Assembly: GCA_020026075.1 (NCBI GenBank)
Contig: JAHHQZ010000002.1
Coordinates: forward strand, 1-64,000
Length of the DNA stretch: 64,000 nucleotides
From: Actinobacillus sp.
GTDB lineage: Bacteria > Pseudomonadota > Gammaproteobacteria > Enterobacterales > Pasteurellaceae
Direction: 5' to 3'
The stretch's first letter is position 1; each line of letters opens with the position of its first letter. Under the pieces are notes generated by a model that was not told the DNA's origin, made no database searches, and saw only the letters and a program-made list of their open reading frames with translations. This document shows, one piece after another, positions 1 through 8,595 of the stretch. The translations under genes and the position numbers were made by a program.

Positions 1-64
1 ACTTTCTGACTTTCTGACTTTCTGACTTTCTGACTTTCTGACTTTCTGACTTTCTGACTTTCTA
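1..64. repeat. Octanucleotide tandem repeat, at least 8 units, truncated by window edge
   Basis: Seven perfect copies of ACTTTCTG are followed by one copy with a last-base change (ACTTTCTA). The array runs off the left edge. On the plus strand every frame meets TGA within 24 bases. On the minus strand the unit CAGAAAGT has no stop in any frame and would encode a repeating QKVRKSES-type peptide. A unit of 8 is not a multiple of 3, so gain or loss of a copy shifts frame, which is the hallmark of a phase-variable contingency locus. Confidence 0.95.
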
Positions 65-71
65 CCTGCAT
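1..71 (-). CDS. Possible 5' end of a phase-variable gene (partial, runs off left edge)
   Basis: Reading leftwards from ATG at 71-69, the frame is M-Q-V-E-S-Q-K-V-R-K and continues through the octamer repeat without a stop. A second ATG at about 105 enters the repeat in another frame (M-M-L-R-S-T-S-Q-N), also open. Two starts feeding one repeat in different frames is typical of repeat-controlled surface or type III methyltransferase genes in Pasteurellaceae. No strong Shine-Dalgarno is visible and the gene body lies outside the window, so the product is unknown. Confidence 0.3.
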   Translation of the reverse strand, partial: MQVESQKVRKSESQKVRKSESQK

Positions 72-85
72 TATTTTCGTTTTGC

Positions 86-110
86 GATGTTGATCGCAAC
101 ATCATTTTTT
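86..110. terminator. Hairpin followed by T-run (terminator-like)
   Basis: GATGTTG and CAACATC form a 7-bp stem with a 4-base loop, followed on the plus strand by ATTTTTT. It could terminate a plus-strand gene to the left, but it also overlaps the candidate start region of the minus-strand repeat ORF, so its role is ambiguous. Confidence 0.4.
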
Positions 111-180
111 GTAAAAGAATTTTTGTGCCACCGCCACAAAGTAAAGCAAGTTGCTAGCTCAGCTTAGCCACAGCGGTACG

Positions 181-216
181 CTGGAATTTTCGCTAAAATT
201 TTGTTGAAAATTCCAG
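181..216. repeat. REP-like dispersed palindrome, copy 1
   Basis: CTGGAATTTT and AAAATTCCAG form the arms of an inverted repeat around an A/T-rich centre. It belongs to the family also seen at 21415, 36399, 41000, 49339, 52056, 53930 and 62335. Confidence 0.75.
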
Positions 217-246
217 CCTTCACGTTCTTTTAAGTAAGCAAAAAAA

Positions 247-273
247 AATCATCTCCCAGTGGAAGATGATTTT
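247..273 (-). terminator. rpsT terminator
   Basis: On the minus strand, just after the rpsT stop, AATCATCTTCC pairs with GGGAGATGATT (one G-T pair) around a 3-base loop and is followed by a run of eight T. It is a standard Rho-independent terminator 23 bases downstream of rpsT. Confidence 0.85.
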
Positions 274-295
274 TCAGTTGGCGCAGAATTAAAAA

Positions 296-562
296 TTAAG
301 CGTCAATTTTTTTGATGTGTTTCATCACTTTTGCTTTGTGGTTAGCGGCTTTATTTTTGTGAATTAAGCCTTTAGACGCCATACGGTCTACCACTTTTTG
401 CATTTCAACGTACGCTGCTTCTGCTGCGGCTTTTTCGCCAGTTGCGATTGCTGCGTAAGCTTTTTTAATGTAGGTACGCATCATAGAGCGTAAGCTTGCA
501 TTGTGTTGACGGCGTTTTTCAGATTGAACCGCACGTTTTTTTGCTGACTTGATATTTGCCAA
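296..562 (-). CDS. rpsT: 30S ribosomal protein S20
   Basis: S20 is a small 16S rRNA-binding protein of the 30S subunit. The 88-residue product begins ANIKSAKKRAVQSEKRR after the initiator and is lysine/arginine rich with alanine-rich helices, matching S20 in length and sequence. The start is TTG at 562-560: AGGAG lies about 7 bases upstream, and the longer upstream ATG would add a non-homologous leader. A UUG start is also used by E. coli rpsT. The gene is monocistronic, diverges from murJ as in other gammaproteobacteria, and has its own terminator. Confidence 0.97.
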   Translation of the reverse strand: MANIKSAKKRAVQSEKRRQHNASLRSMMRTYIKKAYAAIATGEKAAAEAAYVEMQKVVDRMASKGLIHKNKAANHKAKVMKHIKKIDA

Positions 563-812
563 GGTCAAACTCCTAAAATGTTTGTTAGTTCTAAAAAGTA
601 AAAATAAGGCAAAAGCCTTATTCATTTTCAAAATTCGAGAGTTCGGTGAGACACAACCGACGGATTTCTCCGATTTCATTTTTTGGAAATGCTAAATTTT
701 CAGCACCCCAAACAAAGCGGGCAAGATTTTAACAGTTTTTTTTGGCAGAATATAGCGTAAAAATAAAATTTCTATACAATTACTCCCTTTTTGTGGGGCG
801 AGGATTCTTTTT

Positions 813-2387
813 TTGAGTAAAAAACTTTTAAAATCAGGCGTTATCGTCAGCGGTTTCACCTTATTATCACGTCTTTTGGGGTTATTGCGCGATGTAATCG
901 TGGCTAATCTCATTGGGGCTGGGGCATTTGCAGACGTTTTTCTATTCGCCAATCGCATTCCTAATTTTTTACGCCGTTTATTCGCCGAAGGGGCTTTTTC
1001 TCAAGCCTTTGTGCCAGTGTTAGCAGAATACCGTGCCAAAGGGAATTTAAGCGAAACCCAAGCCTTTATTGCCAAAGTTTCAGGCACACTGGGCGGTTTA
1101 GTGACCATCGTTACCGCACTGGGAATGATCGCCTCACCCATCGTGGTGATGATTTTTGGTACAGGCTGGTTTTTAGACTGGCTACACGGCGGCGTTAATG
1201 CTGAAAAATTCACCCAAGCGTCATTTTTACTCAAAATCACCTTTCCTTATTTGTGGTTCATCACTTTTGTGGCGTTGTCAGGGGCGATTTTAAACACGCT
1301 CGGCAAATTTAGCGTAATGGCGTTTTCGCCAGTGTTGCTCAATGTGGCGATTATCGGCTGTGCCTTGTGGCTTGCCCCCCATTTGGATCGCCCTGATACT
1401 GGGCTTGCCATCGGTGTTTTTCTCGGCGGTTTGCTGCAATTTCTATTTCAGCTGCCCTTCCTAAAAAAAGCGAATTTGCTGGTACGTCCACGTTGGGCGT
1501 GGAATGACGCTGGCGTTAAAAAAATTCGTAAACTGATGTTGCCTGCTTTGTTTGGCGTGTCAGTTACGCAAATTAACTTGCTTTTAGACACTATCATCGC
1601 CAGTTTCCTAATGACTGGCTCCATTAGCTGGCTTTATTATTCCGACCGTCTAATTGAGTTTCCGCTTGGGCTTTTCGGCATCGCCATTTCTACGGTGATT
1701 TTGCCGACCCTTTCACGCCATCACGTGGAAAATAAAACGAGCCAAGCCGCCAATAACCAGCATTTTCACCATACGATGGACTGGGGCGTGCGGATGATTT
1801 TACTGCTCGGCATTCCAGCGATGATCGGCATTGGCGTTTTGGCACGCCCAATGTTGCTGGTTTTATTTATGCGTGGGCAATTCTTTTTAAGCGATGTGAA
1901 AGCCGCTTCGTTTTCGCTGTGGGCGTTTAACTGTGGTCTGCTCAGTTTTATGATGATTAAAATTCTTGCTAACGGCTATTACGCTCGCCAAGACACCAAA
2001 ACGCCAGTGAAAATCGGCATTATCGCAATGGTGAGCAATATGTTTTTTAACCTGCTCGCCATTCCTTTTGGCTATATTGGTTTGGCTATTGCCTCGGCAA
2101 TGTCTGCCACACTAAACGCAAGCCTGCTCTATCGTGGCTTGCACAAAGCCAATATTTACCAAATTTCTCGCCAAACGTGGCTATTTTTAGTAAAAGTCAT
2201 TGTGGCGGGCGTAGTTATGGGGCTTGTAATTTTCCAACTGTCCCCTGAACTTATGCTATGGAATGCCTTTTCCTTTGTGCAGCGCCTACATTGGCTGTTG
2301 TGGCTGGTGGCCGTTGCAGTGATTGTTTATGCGGCAATGTTGCTACTTGTGGGGATTCGCCCTCGTCATCTACTCGCAAATAAATAA
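813..2387 (+). CDS. murJ: Lipid II flippase MurJ (MviN)
   Basis: MurJ flips lipid II across the inner membrane for peptidoglycan synthesis. The 524-residue protein is almost entirely hydrophobic helices (about 14 predicted membrane spans) and has the family's N-terminal signature around residues 14-45 (SGFTLLSRLLGLLRDV, then an LFANRIPNFLRRLFAEGAFSQAF-type stretch). The start is TTG (M-S-K-K-L-L-K), chosen because AGGA lies 8 bases upstream at 801-804 and homologues begin SKKLLKS. It diverges from rpsT, and ribF follows after 6 bases, so the two are probably cotranscribed. Confidence 0.96.
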   Translation: MSKKLLKSGVIVSGFTLLSRLLGLLRDVIVANLIGAGAFADVFLFANRIPNFLRRLFAEGAFSQAFVPVLAEYRAKGNLSETQAFIAKVSGTLGGLVTIVTALGMIASPIVVMIFGTGWFLDWLHGGVNAEKFTQASFLLKITFPYLWFITFVALSGAILNTLGKFSVMAFSPVLLNVAIIGCALWLAPHLDRPDTGLAIGVFLGGLLQFLFQLPFLKKANLLVRPRWAWNDAGVKKIRKLMLPALFGVSVTQINLLLDTIIASFLMTGSISWLYYSDRLIEFPLGLFGIAISTVILPTLSRHHVENKTSQAANNQHFHHTMDWGVRMILLLGIPAMIGIGVLARPMLLVLFMRGQFFLSDVKAASFSLWAFNCGLLSFMMIKILANGYYARQDTKTPVKIGIIAMVSNMFFNLLAIPFGYIGLAIASAMSATLNASLLYRGLHKANIYQISRQTWLFLVKVIVAGVVMGLVIFQLSPELMLWNAFSFVQRLHWLLWLVAVAVIVYAAMLLLVGIRPRHLLANK

Positions 2388-2393
2388 ATTATT

Positions 2394-3326
2394 ATGAAGT
2401 TATATCAAGATCTTACAAAACTTTCTGCTGACTTTTGCAATGGTTGCGCCCTAACCATTGGCAATTTTGATGGCGTGCATTTGGGGCATCAAGGGGTACT
2501 TAGCCATTTAAAAGCAGAGGCTAAAGCACGCCATTTGCCCGCCGTTGTGATGTTATTTGAACCACAAGCCAATGAATTTTTTCAAGGAAAAAACGCCCCT
2601 GCACGCTTAATGCCATTGCAAGATAAATGCCATTATTTAGAAAAAGCAGGTATTGACGCAGTGATTTGTATCAATTTTGACCAAGCATTTGCTAATTTGA
2701 CCGCTGAAAACTTCATCAAACAAATTTTAATTGATCGTTTGCACGTGAAATTTCTCAGTGTTGGCGATGATTTTCGTTTTGGGGCAAAACGTCAGGGCGA
2801 TTTTCACTTATTATGTCAAGCGGCGGAAAAATACCAGTTTGTTGTGAGAAAAAACGAAACCTTTTCCCATGAAAATCAACGCATTAGCAGTACAGCTATT
2901 CGACAAATGTTAGCCAATGGCAATTTCAAGCAAGCGGAAAAATTACTCAATAAACCCTTTGCCATCACTGGTACCGTCATCAGCGGTCAGCAATTAGGGC
3001 GCACCATTGGCGTGCCGACCGCCAACATTGCCTTAAATCGCTTAGTATCGCCGTTAAATGGCGTGTTTGTGGTTGAAGTACTTTTACAAAATTCTGCCAA
3101 ATATTTCGGCGTTGCCAATATTGGCTCTCGCCCGAGCGTTGCTGGTGCCGCACCGTTACTGGAAGTCCATCTCTTTGATTTTTCAGAAGATATTTACCAC
3201 CAATCCTTGCAGGTCATTTTTTTGGAAAAATTACGTGATGAACGGCGTTTTGATTCTTTATCAGCGTTGCAAGCGCAGATCCAACAAGACATCGCACAAG
3301 CGAAAGCTTTTCTTACCACGCTGTAA
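2394..3326 (+). CDS. ribF: Bifunctional riboflavin kinase / FAD synthetase
   Basis: RibF converts riboflavin to FMN and then FAD in the cytoplasm. The 310-residue protein has an N-terminal nucleotidyltransferase domain with GNFDGVHLGHQ (residues about 23-33, the HxGH-type motif) and SSTAIR (about 164-169). A C-terminal flavokinase domain starts near residue 185 with GRTIGVPTANI. The length is normal for the family. It follows murJ by 6 bases. The sequence after the stop carries a 14-base direct repeat and a hairpin. Confidence 0.96.
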   Translation: MKLYQDLTKLSADFCNGCALTIGNFDGVHLGHQGVLSHLKAEAKARHLPAVVMLFEPQANEFFQGKNAPARLMPLQDKCHYLEKAGIDAVICINFDQAFANLTAENFIKQILIDRLHVKFLSVGDDFRFGAKRQGDFHLLCQAAEKYQFVVRKNETFSHENQRISSTAIRQMLANGNFKQAEKLLNKPFAITGTVISGQQLGRTIGVPTANIALNRLVSPLNGVFVVEVLLQNSAKYFGVANIGSRPSVAGAAPLLEVHLFDFSEDIYHQSLQVIFLEKLRDERRFDSLSALQAQIQQDIAQAKAFLTTL

Positions 3327-3357
3327 GGAATTATAAAAAAATACGTCTAAGGTTCAT

Positions 3358-3379
3358 AAGACAGGCAAAAGTCTGTCTT
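3358..3379. other. Hairpin between ribF and dsbD, flanked by a 14-bp direct repeat
   Basis: AAGACAG and CTGTCTT form a 7-bp stem with an 8-base loop. There is no long T-run, so it is a weak terminator candidate. The sequence CTGTAAGGAATTAT occurs at 3321-3334 (including the ribF stop) and again at 3381-3394, exactly 60 bases apart. Confidence 0.45.
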
Positions 3380-3430
3380 ACTGTAAGGAATTATTTAGAC
3401 AACGTGGTTTCTATGTTTTAAGGATGTAAA

Positions 3431-5161
3431 ATGAAACAATCAAATCGTATAACCCAATGGCACCGTACGCTGTTAAGTTTTTTTGTGGTGTTAAGCACGC
3501 TGTTTAGTGTTGCCCACGCCGGAATTTTTGACAAAAAGCCGCAATTTTTACCGAGTTCGCAAGCCTTTATTTTGTCCGCCGATGAAACGGATAATCAGCT
3601 GGTATTGCACTGGCAAATCGCCCCTGATTATTGGCTTTATCAAAAAGAAATCCGTTTGAACGCTCAAAATGTCACGCTCGGCGAATGGACATTTCCTGCG
3701 GCAACAACACATACGGACCCTTATTTTGGTGAACAAAAAGTATACCGTGATGAGCTAACATTGCGCATTCCCCTAAAAGCCGTGCAAGAAAATGCGAGCA
3801 TCACTGTGGGCTATCAAGGCTGTACAGAAGGGCTTTGCTATCCGCCAGAAAGTCAGGAAATTCCCTTAAAAGCGAACGGCGTAGCACCTAGCGACACAAC
3901 AGCGCTAACAACGCCAACCGCAGCCAGCAACGATTTAACCCAATCATTGCTCAGTGGCGATTATGCCTTTTTGTGGTTTTTCTTATTCGGTTTAGGACTA
4001 GCCTTTACGCCGTGCGTTTTGCCAATGTTGCCTTTATTATCCGCCATTGTGATCGGCACTGGCGAACGCCCAAAAACCTACAAAGCCTTTTGGTTAAGCT
4101 TTATGTATGTGCAAGGAATGGCACTCACGTACACCTTGCTAGGGCTTGCGGTAGCGGCCATTGGCTTGCCGTTCCAACAAGCGTTACAAAGCCCTGCGGT
4201 GCTAATTAGCTTATCCGTCTTATTTACCCTGCTTGCTGGATCAATGTTTGGTCTATTCACCTTACAATTACCGAGCCGCTGGCAAAATAAACTCAATGCA
4301 GTAAGCCAAAAACAACAAGGCGGCGCTGCAGGTAGCGTGTTCCTAATGGGTGTTATCGCAGGGCTTGTGGCATCCCCTTGCACCTCTGCTCCACTCTCTG
4401 CCGCACTACTGTACGTAGCACAAACAGGGGATATGGTTAAAGGCGGATTAACCCTGTATTTATTGGCGCTAGGAATGGGTGTACCGCTAATGTTAATGAC
4501 CATTTTCGGCAACCGCATTCTGCCAAAATCTGGCGCTTGGGTAGCTGGCGTGAAAACCGCTTTCGGCTTTGTAATGCTAACCTTGCCAATTTTCCTACTC
4601 AGCCGTTTAATCCCAGAAGTATGGGAATATCGCCTATGGGCGTTATTGGGCGTAAGTTTCTTCATTTGGCTAAGCCTACAATTTTCCGCACAAAGCAAAA
4701 TGGTAAGTTTAAAAATCTTAGCCCTTGCTGCGGCGATGGCGTGTGCCCAGCCGTTACAACAATGGCTATGGAATACTCAGCCACAACAACACAGCGAACA
4801 ATCCGTGGAAGTTTGGCAGCAAGCGAGCAACCTTGAAGAGCTACAAAATCTTCTAAAAAATAATGATAAACCTTTTGCGATGGTGGATTTCTACGCTGAC
4901 TGGTGCATTGCGTGTAAAGAGCTGGATAAATATACGTTTTCTGATGCAACTGTACAAAAAGCCTTGCAAAATACGTTGCTCATTCGTGTGAATGTTACCA
5001 AAGACAACGCTACTAACCGTGCAATGTTGGAACATTTTCATATTCTTGGTTTGCCTGCAGTGTTATTATTTAACCAGCAAACAGAAATGGAAAACTTGCG
5101 TTTAAACGGCTATGAAAAAGCTAGCGATTTTTTACAGCGTTTAAAACAGCGTGGTCAATAA
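3431..5161 (+). CDS. dsbD: Thiol:disulfide interchange protein DsbD (DipZ)
   Basis: DsbD carries electrons from cytoplasmic thioredoxin to the periplasm for DsbC and cytochrome c maturation. The 576 residues show three parts. A signal peptide ending near VAHA (residue 30) leads into the periplasmic alpha domain with Cys131 and Cys136 (GCTEGLCYPP). The membrane domain has paired cysteines in FTPCVLPM and SPCTSAP. The C-terminal thioredoxin-like domain has WCIAC at 491-495. SD and ATG at 3431 are clear. The gene sits alone between ribF and narQ; its role fits the c-type cytochrome TorY encoded later in the window. Confidence 0.95.
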   Translation: MKQSNRITQWHRTLLSFFVVLSTLFSVAHAGIFDKKPQFLPSSQAFILSADETDNQLVLHWQIAPDYWLYQKEIRLNAQNVTLGEWTFPAATTHTDPYFGEQKVYRDELTLRIPLKAVQENASITVGYQGCTEGLCYPPESQEIPLKANGVAPSDTTALTTPTAASNDLTQSLLSGDYAFLWFFLFGLGLAFTPCVLPMLPLLSAIVIGTGERPKTYKAFWLSFMYVQGMALTYTLLGLAVAAIGLPFQQALQSPAVLISLSVLFTLLAGSMFGLFTLQLPSRWQNKLNAVSQKQQGGAAGSVFLMGVIAGLVASPCTSAPLSAALLYVAQTGDMVKGGLTLYLLALGMGVPLMLMTIFGNRILPKSGAWVAGVKTAFGFVMLTLPIFLLSRLIPEVWEYRLWALLGVSFFIWLSLQFSAQSKMVSLKILALAAAMACAQPLQQWLWNTQPQQHSEQSVEVWQQASNLEELQNLLKNNDKPFAMVDFYADWCIACKELDKYTFSDATVQKALQNTLLIRVNVTKDNATNRAMLEHFHILGLPAVLLFNQQTEMENLRLNGYEKASDFLQRLKQRGQ

Positions 5162-5214
5162 AATTTCGTAAAATATTCCGACCTTCGTAAAACCCAATAA
5201 AAAAGGAAAAACCT

Positions 5215-6903
5215 GTGAGAGACTCAACTTCAGTAACTGGAAGAATTAAAAACTTTTTATTATTGATAATGTTTCTCGCAGGTCTAATTGCGAGTATTAC
5301 GGTTTTTATCACCCTTGAACATCAACATTATGCCAATTTATTCAAAACGGCGGGACAAATTCGTAGCCAATCTTCGATTATTCTTTACGATATGCAGTAT
5401 TTTCCCAAAGAAATCCCCCACGGTTTAAAACATCATTATGAAATTCTAACAAGACCAGTATTTAAAAACTTAACTAGTGAAATGACTGTATCTTATAGCA
5501 TTAAGAAAAAATACACTGATTTATTAAGCTTAGGTAAAATTCTTAAAAAGCGTGCAACTTATAATGATTTATCAAGCTACCATAATCAACTTTTACAGTA
5601 TATTTACAAAACGAATAATTTTCTTGATGATATTGAAGATTTTAATGCCTATAAAAACCGTATTATCTTTTTTAGTATTTTATTTTTAATGCTTACTATT
5701 ATTTCTATAGTGGCTTATTTAAGTTGGTTAATGCGTTATGAGATCATCAAGCCATTACAGCGTTTAATTCTCGCTAGTACACAAATTGAGAAAAAACAAT
5801 TTCACCATATTTCCTTAGATACTAAATTAGATAATGAAATTGGCTGCTTAAATATTACTTTTACACAAATGGCTCAGAATTTAGGTACGTTTTATGAACA
5901 GCTAGAAGAAAAAGTAAATGATAAAACGAAAAAACTCACTCAGCTAAACCACGATTTACAGGTGCTTTACCACTGTTCCGATCTTATTTCAGCTAGAACC
6001 ATTAACCCAAAATTATTACGTGATTTTTTACAAAAACTCTATGATACGAACTATACTAATTATGTATCCTTAGAATGTTTTAATAATGAGGCTTGGGTAA
6101 TTTCTATTGGTGAAAAAAATCATTTACCTACTCAAGAAAAAAATCTAACCTTTGATGATGAAAATCTTGGTGTTTTAGTCTGGCAATTAATTCCAACACA
6201 AGATAACTATGTTATTTTCCATAATGTATCTCAAATGCTTGTACGTGCATTATATTTCCATAAACTCCAACAGAAAAAACAATATTTATTATTGATGGAA
6301 GAGCGTTCAATTATCGCCCGTGAATTACACGATAGTTTAGCGCAAGTATTATCTTATTTAAAAATTCAATTATCTCTATTAAAAATTGAGGCAGCAAAAT
6401 GTGCAACGCCAAAAGGTAATGTAATGGAAATTATTCAAGATTTTGAACAGGCTTTAACAACGGGTTATCAGCAATTACGAGAGTTATTAGCTACATTCCG
6501 TTTAACTGTGCAGGAAACTGATTTACAATCGGCCTTGCAAGAAGTGGTTAATTCATTACAGAACCAAACAAATATTCAAATGACCGTCAGCTGTAATATA
6601 CCGCCACAAGTATTTAATGCCCAAGAGTTAATTCATATTCTACAAATCATCCGTGAAGCTATTTTAAACGCCATTAAACATTCACAAGCGAAAAATATAT
6701 TAGTTAATGCTAGTATAAATAGTGATGGCGAGTATGAATTAACGGTTCAAGATAACGGCGTGGGAATCGCTACATTGGATGAACCTGATGGGCATTACGG
6801 CTTGAATATTATGAGTGAACGTGCCGCACGCATTCATTCTCAATTAACCATTTCCAATGTCAAACCGCACGGTACTTTGGTACGCCTAGTGTTTAACCGT
6901 TAA
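5215..6903 (+). CDS. narQ: Nitrate/nitrite sensor histidine kinase NarQ
   Basis: NarQ is an inner-membrane kinase that senses nitrate/nitrite and phosphorylates NarP/NarL. The 562 residues contain TM1 (about 11-34), a periplasmic P-box-like segment with AGQIRSQS that places an arginine at residue 50, TM2 (about 147-170), a HAMP region, a HisKA_3 block with phospho-acceptor His372 (ARELHDSLAQVL), and a C-terminal ATPase with NAIKH and DNGVGI motifs. The start is GTG at 5215 with AAGGAAAAA upstream. The periplasmic helix is divergent from the enteric P-box outside the AG-x-x-R-x-Q-S core. No response regulator lies beside it. It is more AT-rich than its neighbours. Confidence 0.88.
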   Translation: MRDSTSVTGRIKNFLLLIMFLAGLIASITVFITLEHQHYANLFKTAGQIRSQSSIILYDMQYFPKEIPHGLKHHYEILTRPVFKNLTSEMTVSYSIKKKYTDLLSLGKILKKRATYNDLSSYHNQLLQYIYKTNNFLDDIEDFNAYKNRIIFFSILFLMLTIISIVAYLSWLMRYEIIKPLQRLILASTQIEKKQFHHISLDTKLDNEIGCLNITFTQMAQNLGTFYEQLEEKVNDKTKKLTQLNHDLQVLYHCSDLISARTINPKLLRDFLQKLYDTNYTNYVSLECFNNEAWVISIGEKNHLPTQEKNLTFDDENLGVLVWQLIPTQDNYVIFHNVSQMLVRALYFHKLQQKKQYLLLMEERSIIARELHDSLAQVLSYLKIQLSLLKIEAAKCATPKGNVMEIIQDFEQALTTGYQQLRELLATFRLTVQETDLQSALQEVVNSLQNQTNIQMTVSCNIPPQVFNAQELIHILQIIREAILNAIKHSQAKNILVNASINSDGEYELTVQDNGVGIATLDEPDGHYGLNIMSERAARIHSQLTISNVKPHGTLVRLVFNR

Positions 6904-6917
6904 AAAATGAGGATAAA

Positions 6918-7955
6918 ATGCCACAACAAGATTTACGCCCTTATCACACATTTGGCTTGCCTGTTCGTTGTCAAGCCATTGTTTTTGCAGAAAATATTGA
7001 TGACTTACAGCAAGCTTACCAACAAGCGAAAACCGCAAACTTACCCTTTGTTGTGCTTGGCGAAGGTAGCGATGTGCTATTTACAGAAGATTTTCACGGC
7101 ATCGTGGCTCTCAACCGCTTAAAAAATGCCCGCCACACCGAAGATGATCATTTTCACTATTTTCATTTAGGCGCTGGCGAAAACTGGCATCACTGGGTGC
7201 AAACCCTTGTCGCACAAGGCATTGGCGGCTTGGAAAATTTAGCCCTGATTCCAGGCACAGTCGGCGCTGCGCCCATTCAAAATATCGGTGCTTACGGCGT
7301 GGAATTTAAAGACGTTTGCGATTATGTAAATGTTATTGATTTAGAAAACGGCAAAACACAGCGTTTAGGCAATCAAGATTGCCAATTCGCCTACCGTGAT
7401 AGCATTTTCAAACAGGCTTTACGTCCAAAAGATAACCGCACTCGCTTTGTTATCACCGCCGTTGGCTTAAAACTCGCCAAAAACTGGCAGCCGATGTTAG
7501 GCTACAAAGAACTTCGTGAGCTGCCACAAAGTGAAATCACCCCCGCCGGAATATTTGCCAAAATTTGTGCAATCCGTCAAAGCAAGCTACCTGATCCTAA
7601 GGTGCTAGGCAATGCGGGCAGCTTTTTTAAAAACCCTGTGGTGTCGACGGAAAAATTTGCCCAATTACAGCAAAATCACCCGAGCATTCCCCATTATCCC
7701 CAAGCTGACGGTACGGAAAAGCTTGCCGCAGGCTGGCTGATTGATCAATGTGGGCTGAAAGGCACACAAGTTGGCGGTGCTGCCGTGCATCGCCAACAGG
7801 CGCTGGTGCTAGTCAACACAGGCAACGCCACCAGCCAAGAGATAACCGCCCTTGCACAGCTAGTACAGCGGCGAGTTGCGGAAAAATTTGGGGTTCACTT
7901 AGTGCCTGAAGTGCGGTTTTATCAAAAAAATGGTGAAATATTCCAGCCTAAGTGA
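6918..7955 (+). CDS. murB: UDP-N-acetylenolpyruvoylglucosamine reductase
   Basis: MurB is an FAD enzyme that reduces UDP-GlcNAc-enolpyruvate to UDP-MurNAc in peptidoglycan synthesis. The 345-residue product shows the N-terminal substrate/FAD region (NTFG-type TFGLPVRC near residue 10), a GEGSDVLF FAD motif, the GTVGAAPIQNIGAYG block around residues 115-130, and the catalytic-serine motif NAGSFFKNP near residue 235. AGGA precedes the ATG. It lies 14 bases after narQ, so readthrough from narQ is likely. The 3' end holds a half copy of the genome's REP-like repeat. Confidence 0.97.
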   Translation: MPQQDLRPYHTFGLPVRCQAIVFAENIDDLQQAYQQAKTANLPFVVLGEGSDVLFTEDFHGIVALNRLKNARHTEDDHFHYFHLGAGENWHHWVQTLVAQGIGGLENLALIPGTVGAAPIQNIGAYGVEFKDVCDYVNVIDLENGKTQRLGNQDCQFAYRDSIFKQALRPKDNRTRFVITAVGLKLAKNWQPMLGYKELRELPQSEITPAGIFAKICAIRQSKLPDPKVLGNAGSFFKNPVVSTEKFAQLQQNHPSIPHYPQADGTEKLAAGWLIDQCGLKGTQVGGAAVHRQQALVLVNTGNATSQEITALAQLVQRRVAEKFGVHLVPEVRFYQKNGEIFQPK

Positions 7956-7978
7956 TTTGCCCCTCTTAGGCTTTGTTA

Positions 7979-7987
7979 TGGTATAAT
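7979..7987 (+). promoter_or_regulatory. Extended -10 promoter for ppa
   Basis: TGG-TATAAT (TGn plus a perfect -10 hexamer at 7982-7987) lies 35 bases upstream of the ppa ATG. No good -35 is present at 17 bases, as is common for extended -10 promoters. Confidence 0.65.
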
Positions 7988-8022
7988 CAACCGATTTTTT
8001 TATTAACTAAAAAGGAAAAACT

Positions 8023-8550
8023 ATGAGTTTACTTGATGTTCCAGCAGGTAAAGGCTTACCTGATGATATTTACGCCGTTATCGAAATCCCTACGAATTCT
8101 GATCCAATCAAATACGAAGTAGACAAAGCATCTGGCGCACTATTCGTGGATCGCTTTATGGCAACCACAATGTTCTACCCAGCCAACTACGGCTACATTA
8201 ATCACACCCTTTCCGAAGATGGCGACCCTGTGGACGTTCTCGTTCCAACCCCATTCCCACTTCTTCCAGGTTCTGTGATCCGCTGCCGTCCAGTAGGTGT
8301 TTTAAATATGACCGATGAAAACGGTCCAGACGCAAAAATTATCGCCGTTCCACACAGCAAAATGACCAAAGAATACGATCACATTCAAAACATTGATGAT
8401 GTGCCAGAATTACTAAAAGCACAAATTCAACATTTCTTTGAAAGCTACAAAGCCCTTGAAAAAGGTAAATGGGTGAAAGTAGAAAGCTGGGGCGACGTTG
8501 ACGCTGCACGCAAAGAAATCCTTGATTCTTTTGAACGTGCAAAAAAATAA
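8023..8550 (+). CDS. ppa: Inorganic pyrophosphatase (family I)
   Basis: This cytoplasmic enzyme hydrolyses pyrophosphate and drives biosynthetic reactions forward. The 175-residue protein carries the family I signature DGDPVDVLV (about residues 66-74), preceded by the FYPANYGYI block and followed by DAKIIAVP, all metal- and phosphate-binding elements. Length is as expected for the bacterial hexameric enzyme. It is monocistronic, with an extended -10 promoter upstream and a strong hairpin terminator downstream. Codon use looks highly biased, as for an abundant protein. Confidence 0.97.
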   Translation: MSLLDVPAGKGLPDDIYAVIEIPTNSDPIKYEVDKASGALFVDRFMATTMFYPANYGYINHTLSEDGDPVDVLVPTPFPLLPGSVIRCRPVGVLNMTDENGPDAKIIAVPHSKMTKEYDHIQNIDDVPELLKAQIQHFFESYKALEKGKWVKVESWGDVDAARKEILDSFERAKK

Positions 8551-8570
8551 TTTTTAGCTTGCTTAAAAAA

Positions 8571-8595
8571 AGCCGTACATTGTACGGCTTTTTTA
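8571..8595. terminator. ppa / sprT bidirectional terminator
   Basis: AGCCGTACA pairs with TGTACGGCT (9-bp stem), followed on the plus strand by TTTTTT and preceded by AAAAAA, so it can stop transcription from both ppa and the convergent sprT. Confidence 0.9.

Noticed and set aside
3321..3394. 14-bp direct repeat around a hairpin as an insertion scar
   Set aside because: Only 60 bases apart, no transposase remnant, and one copy includes the ribF stop; a simple local duplication explains it.
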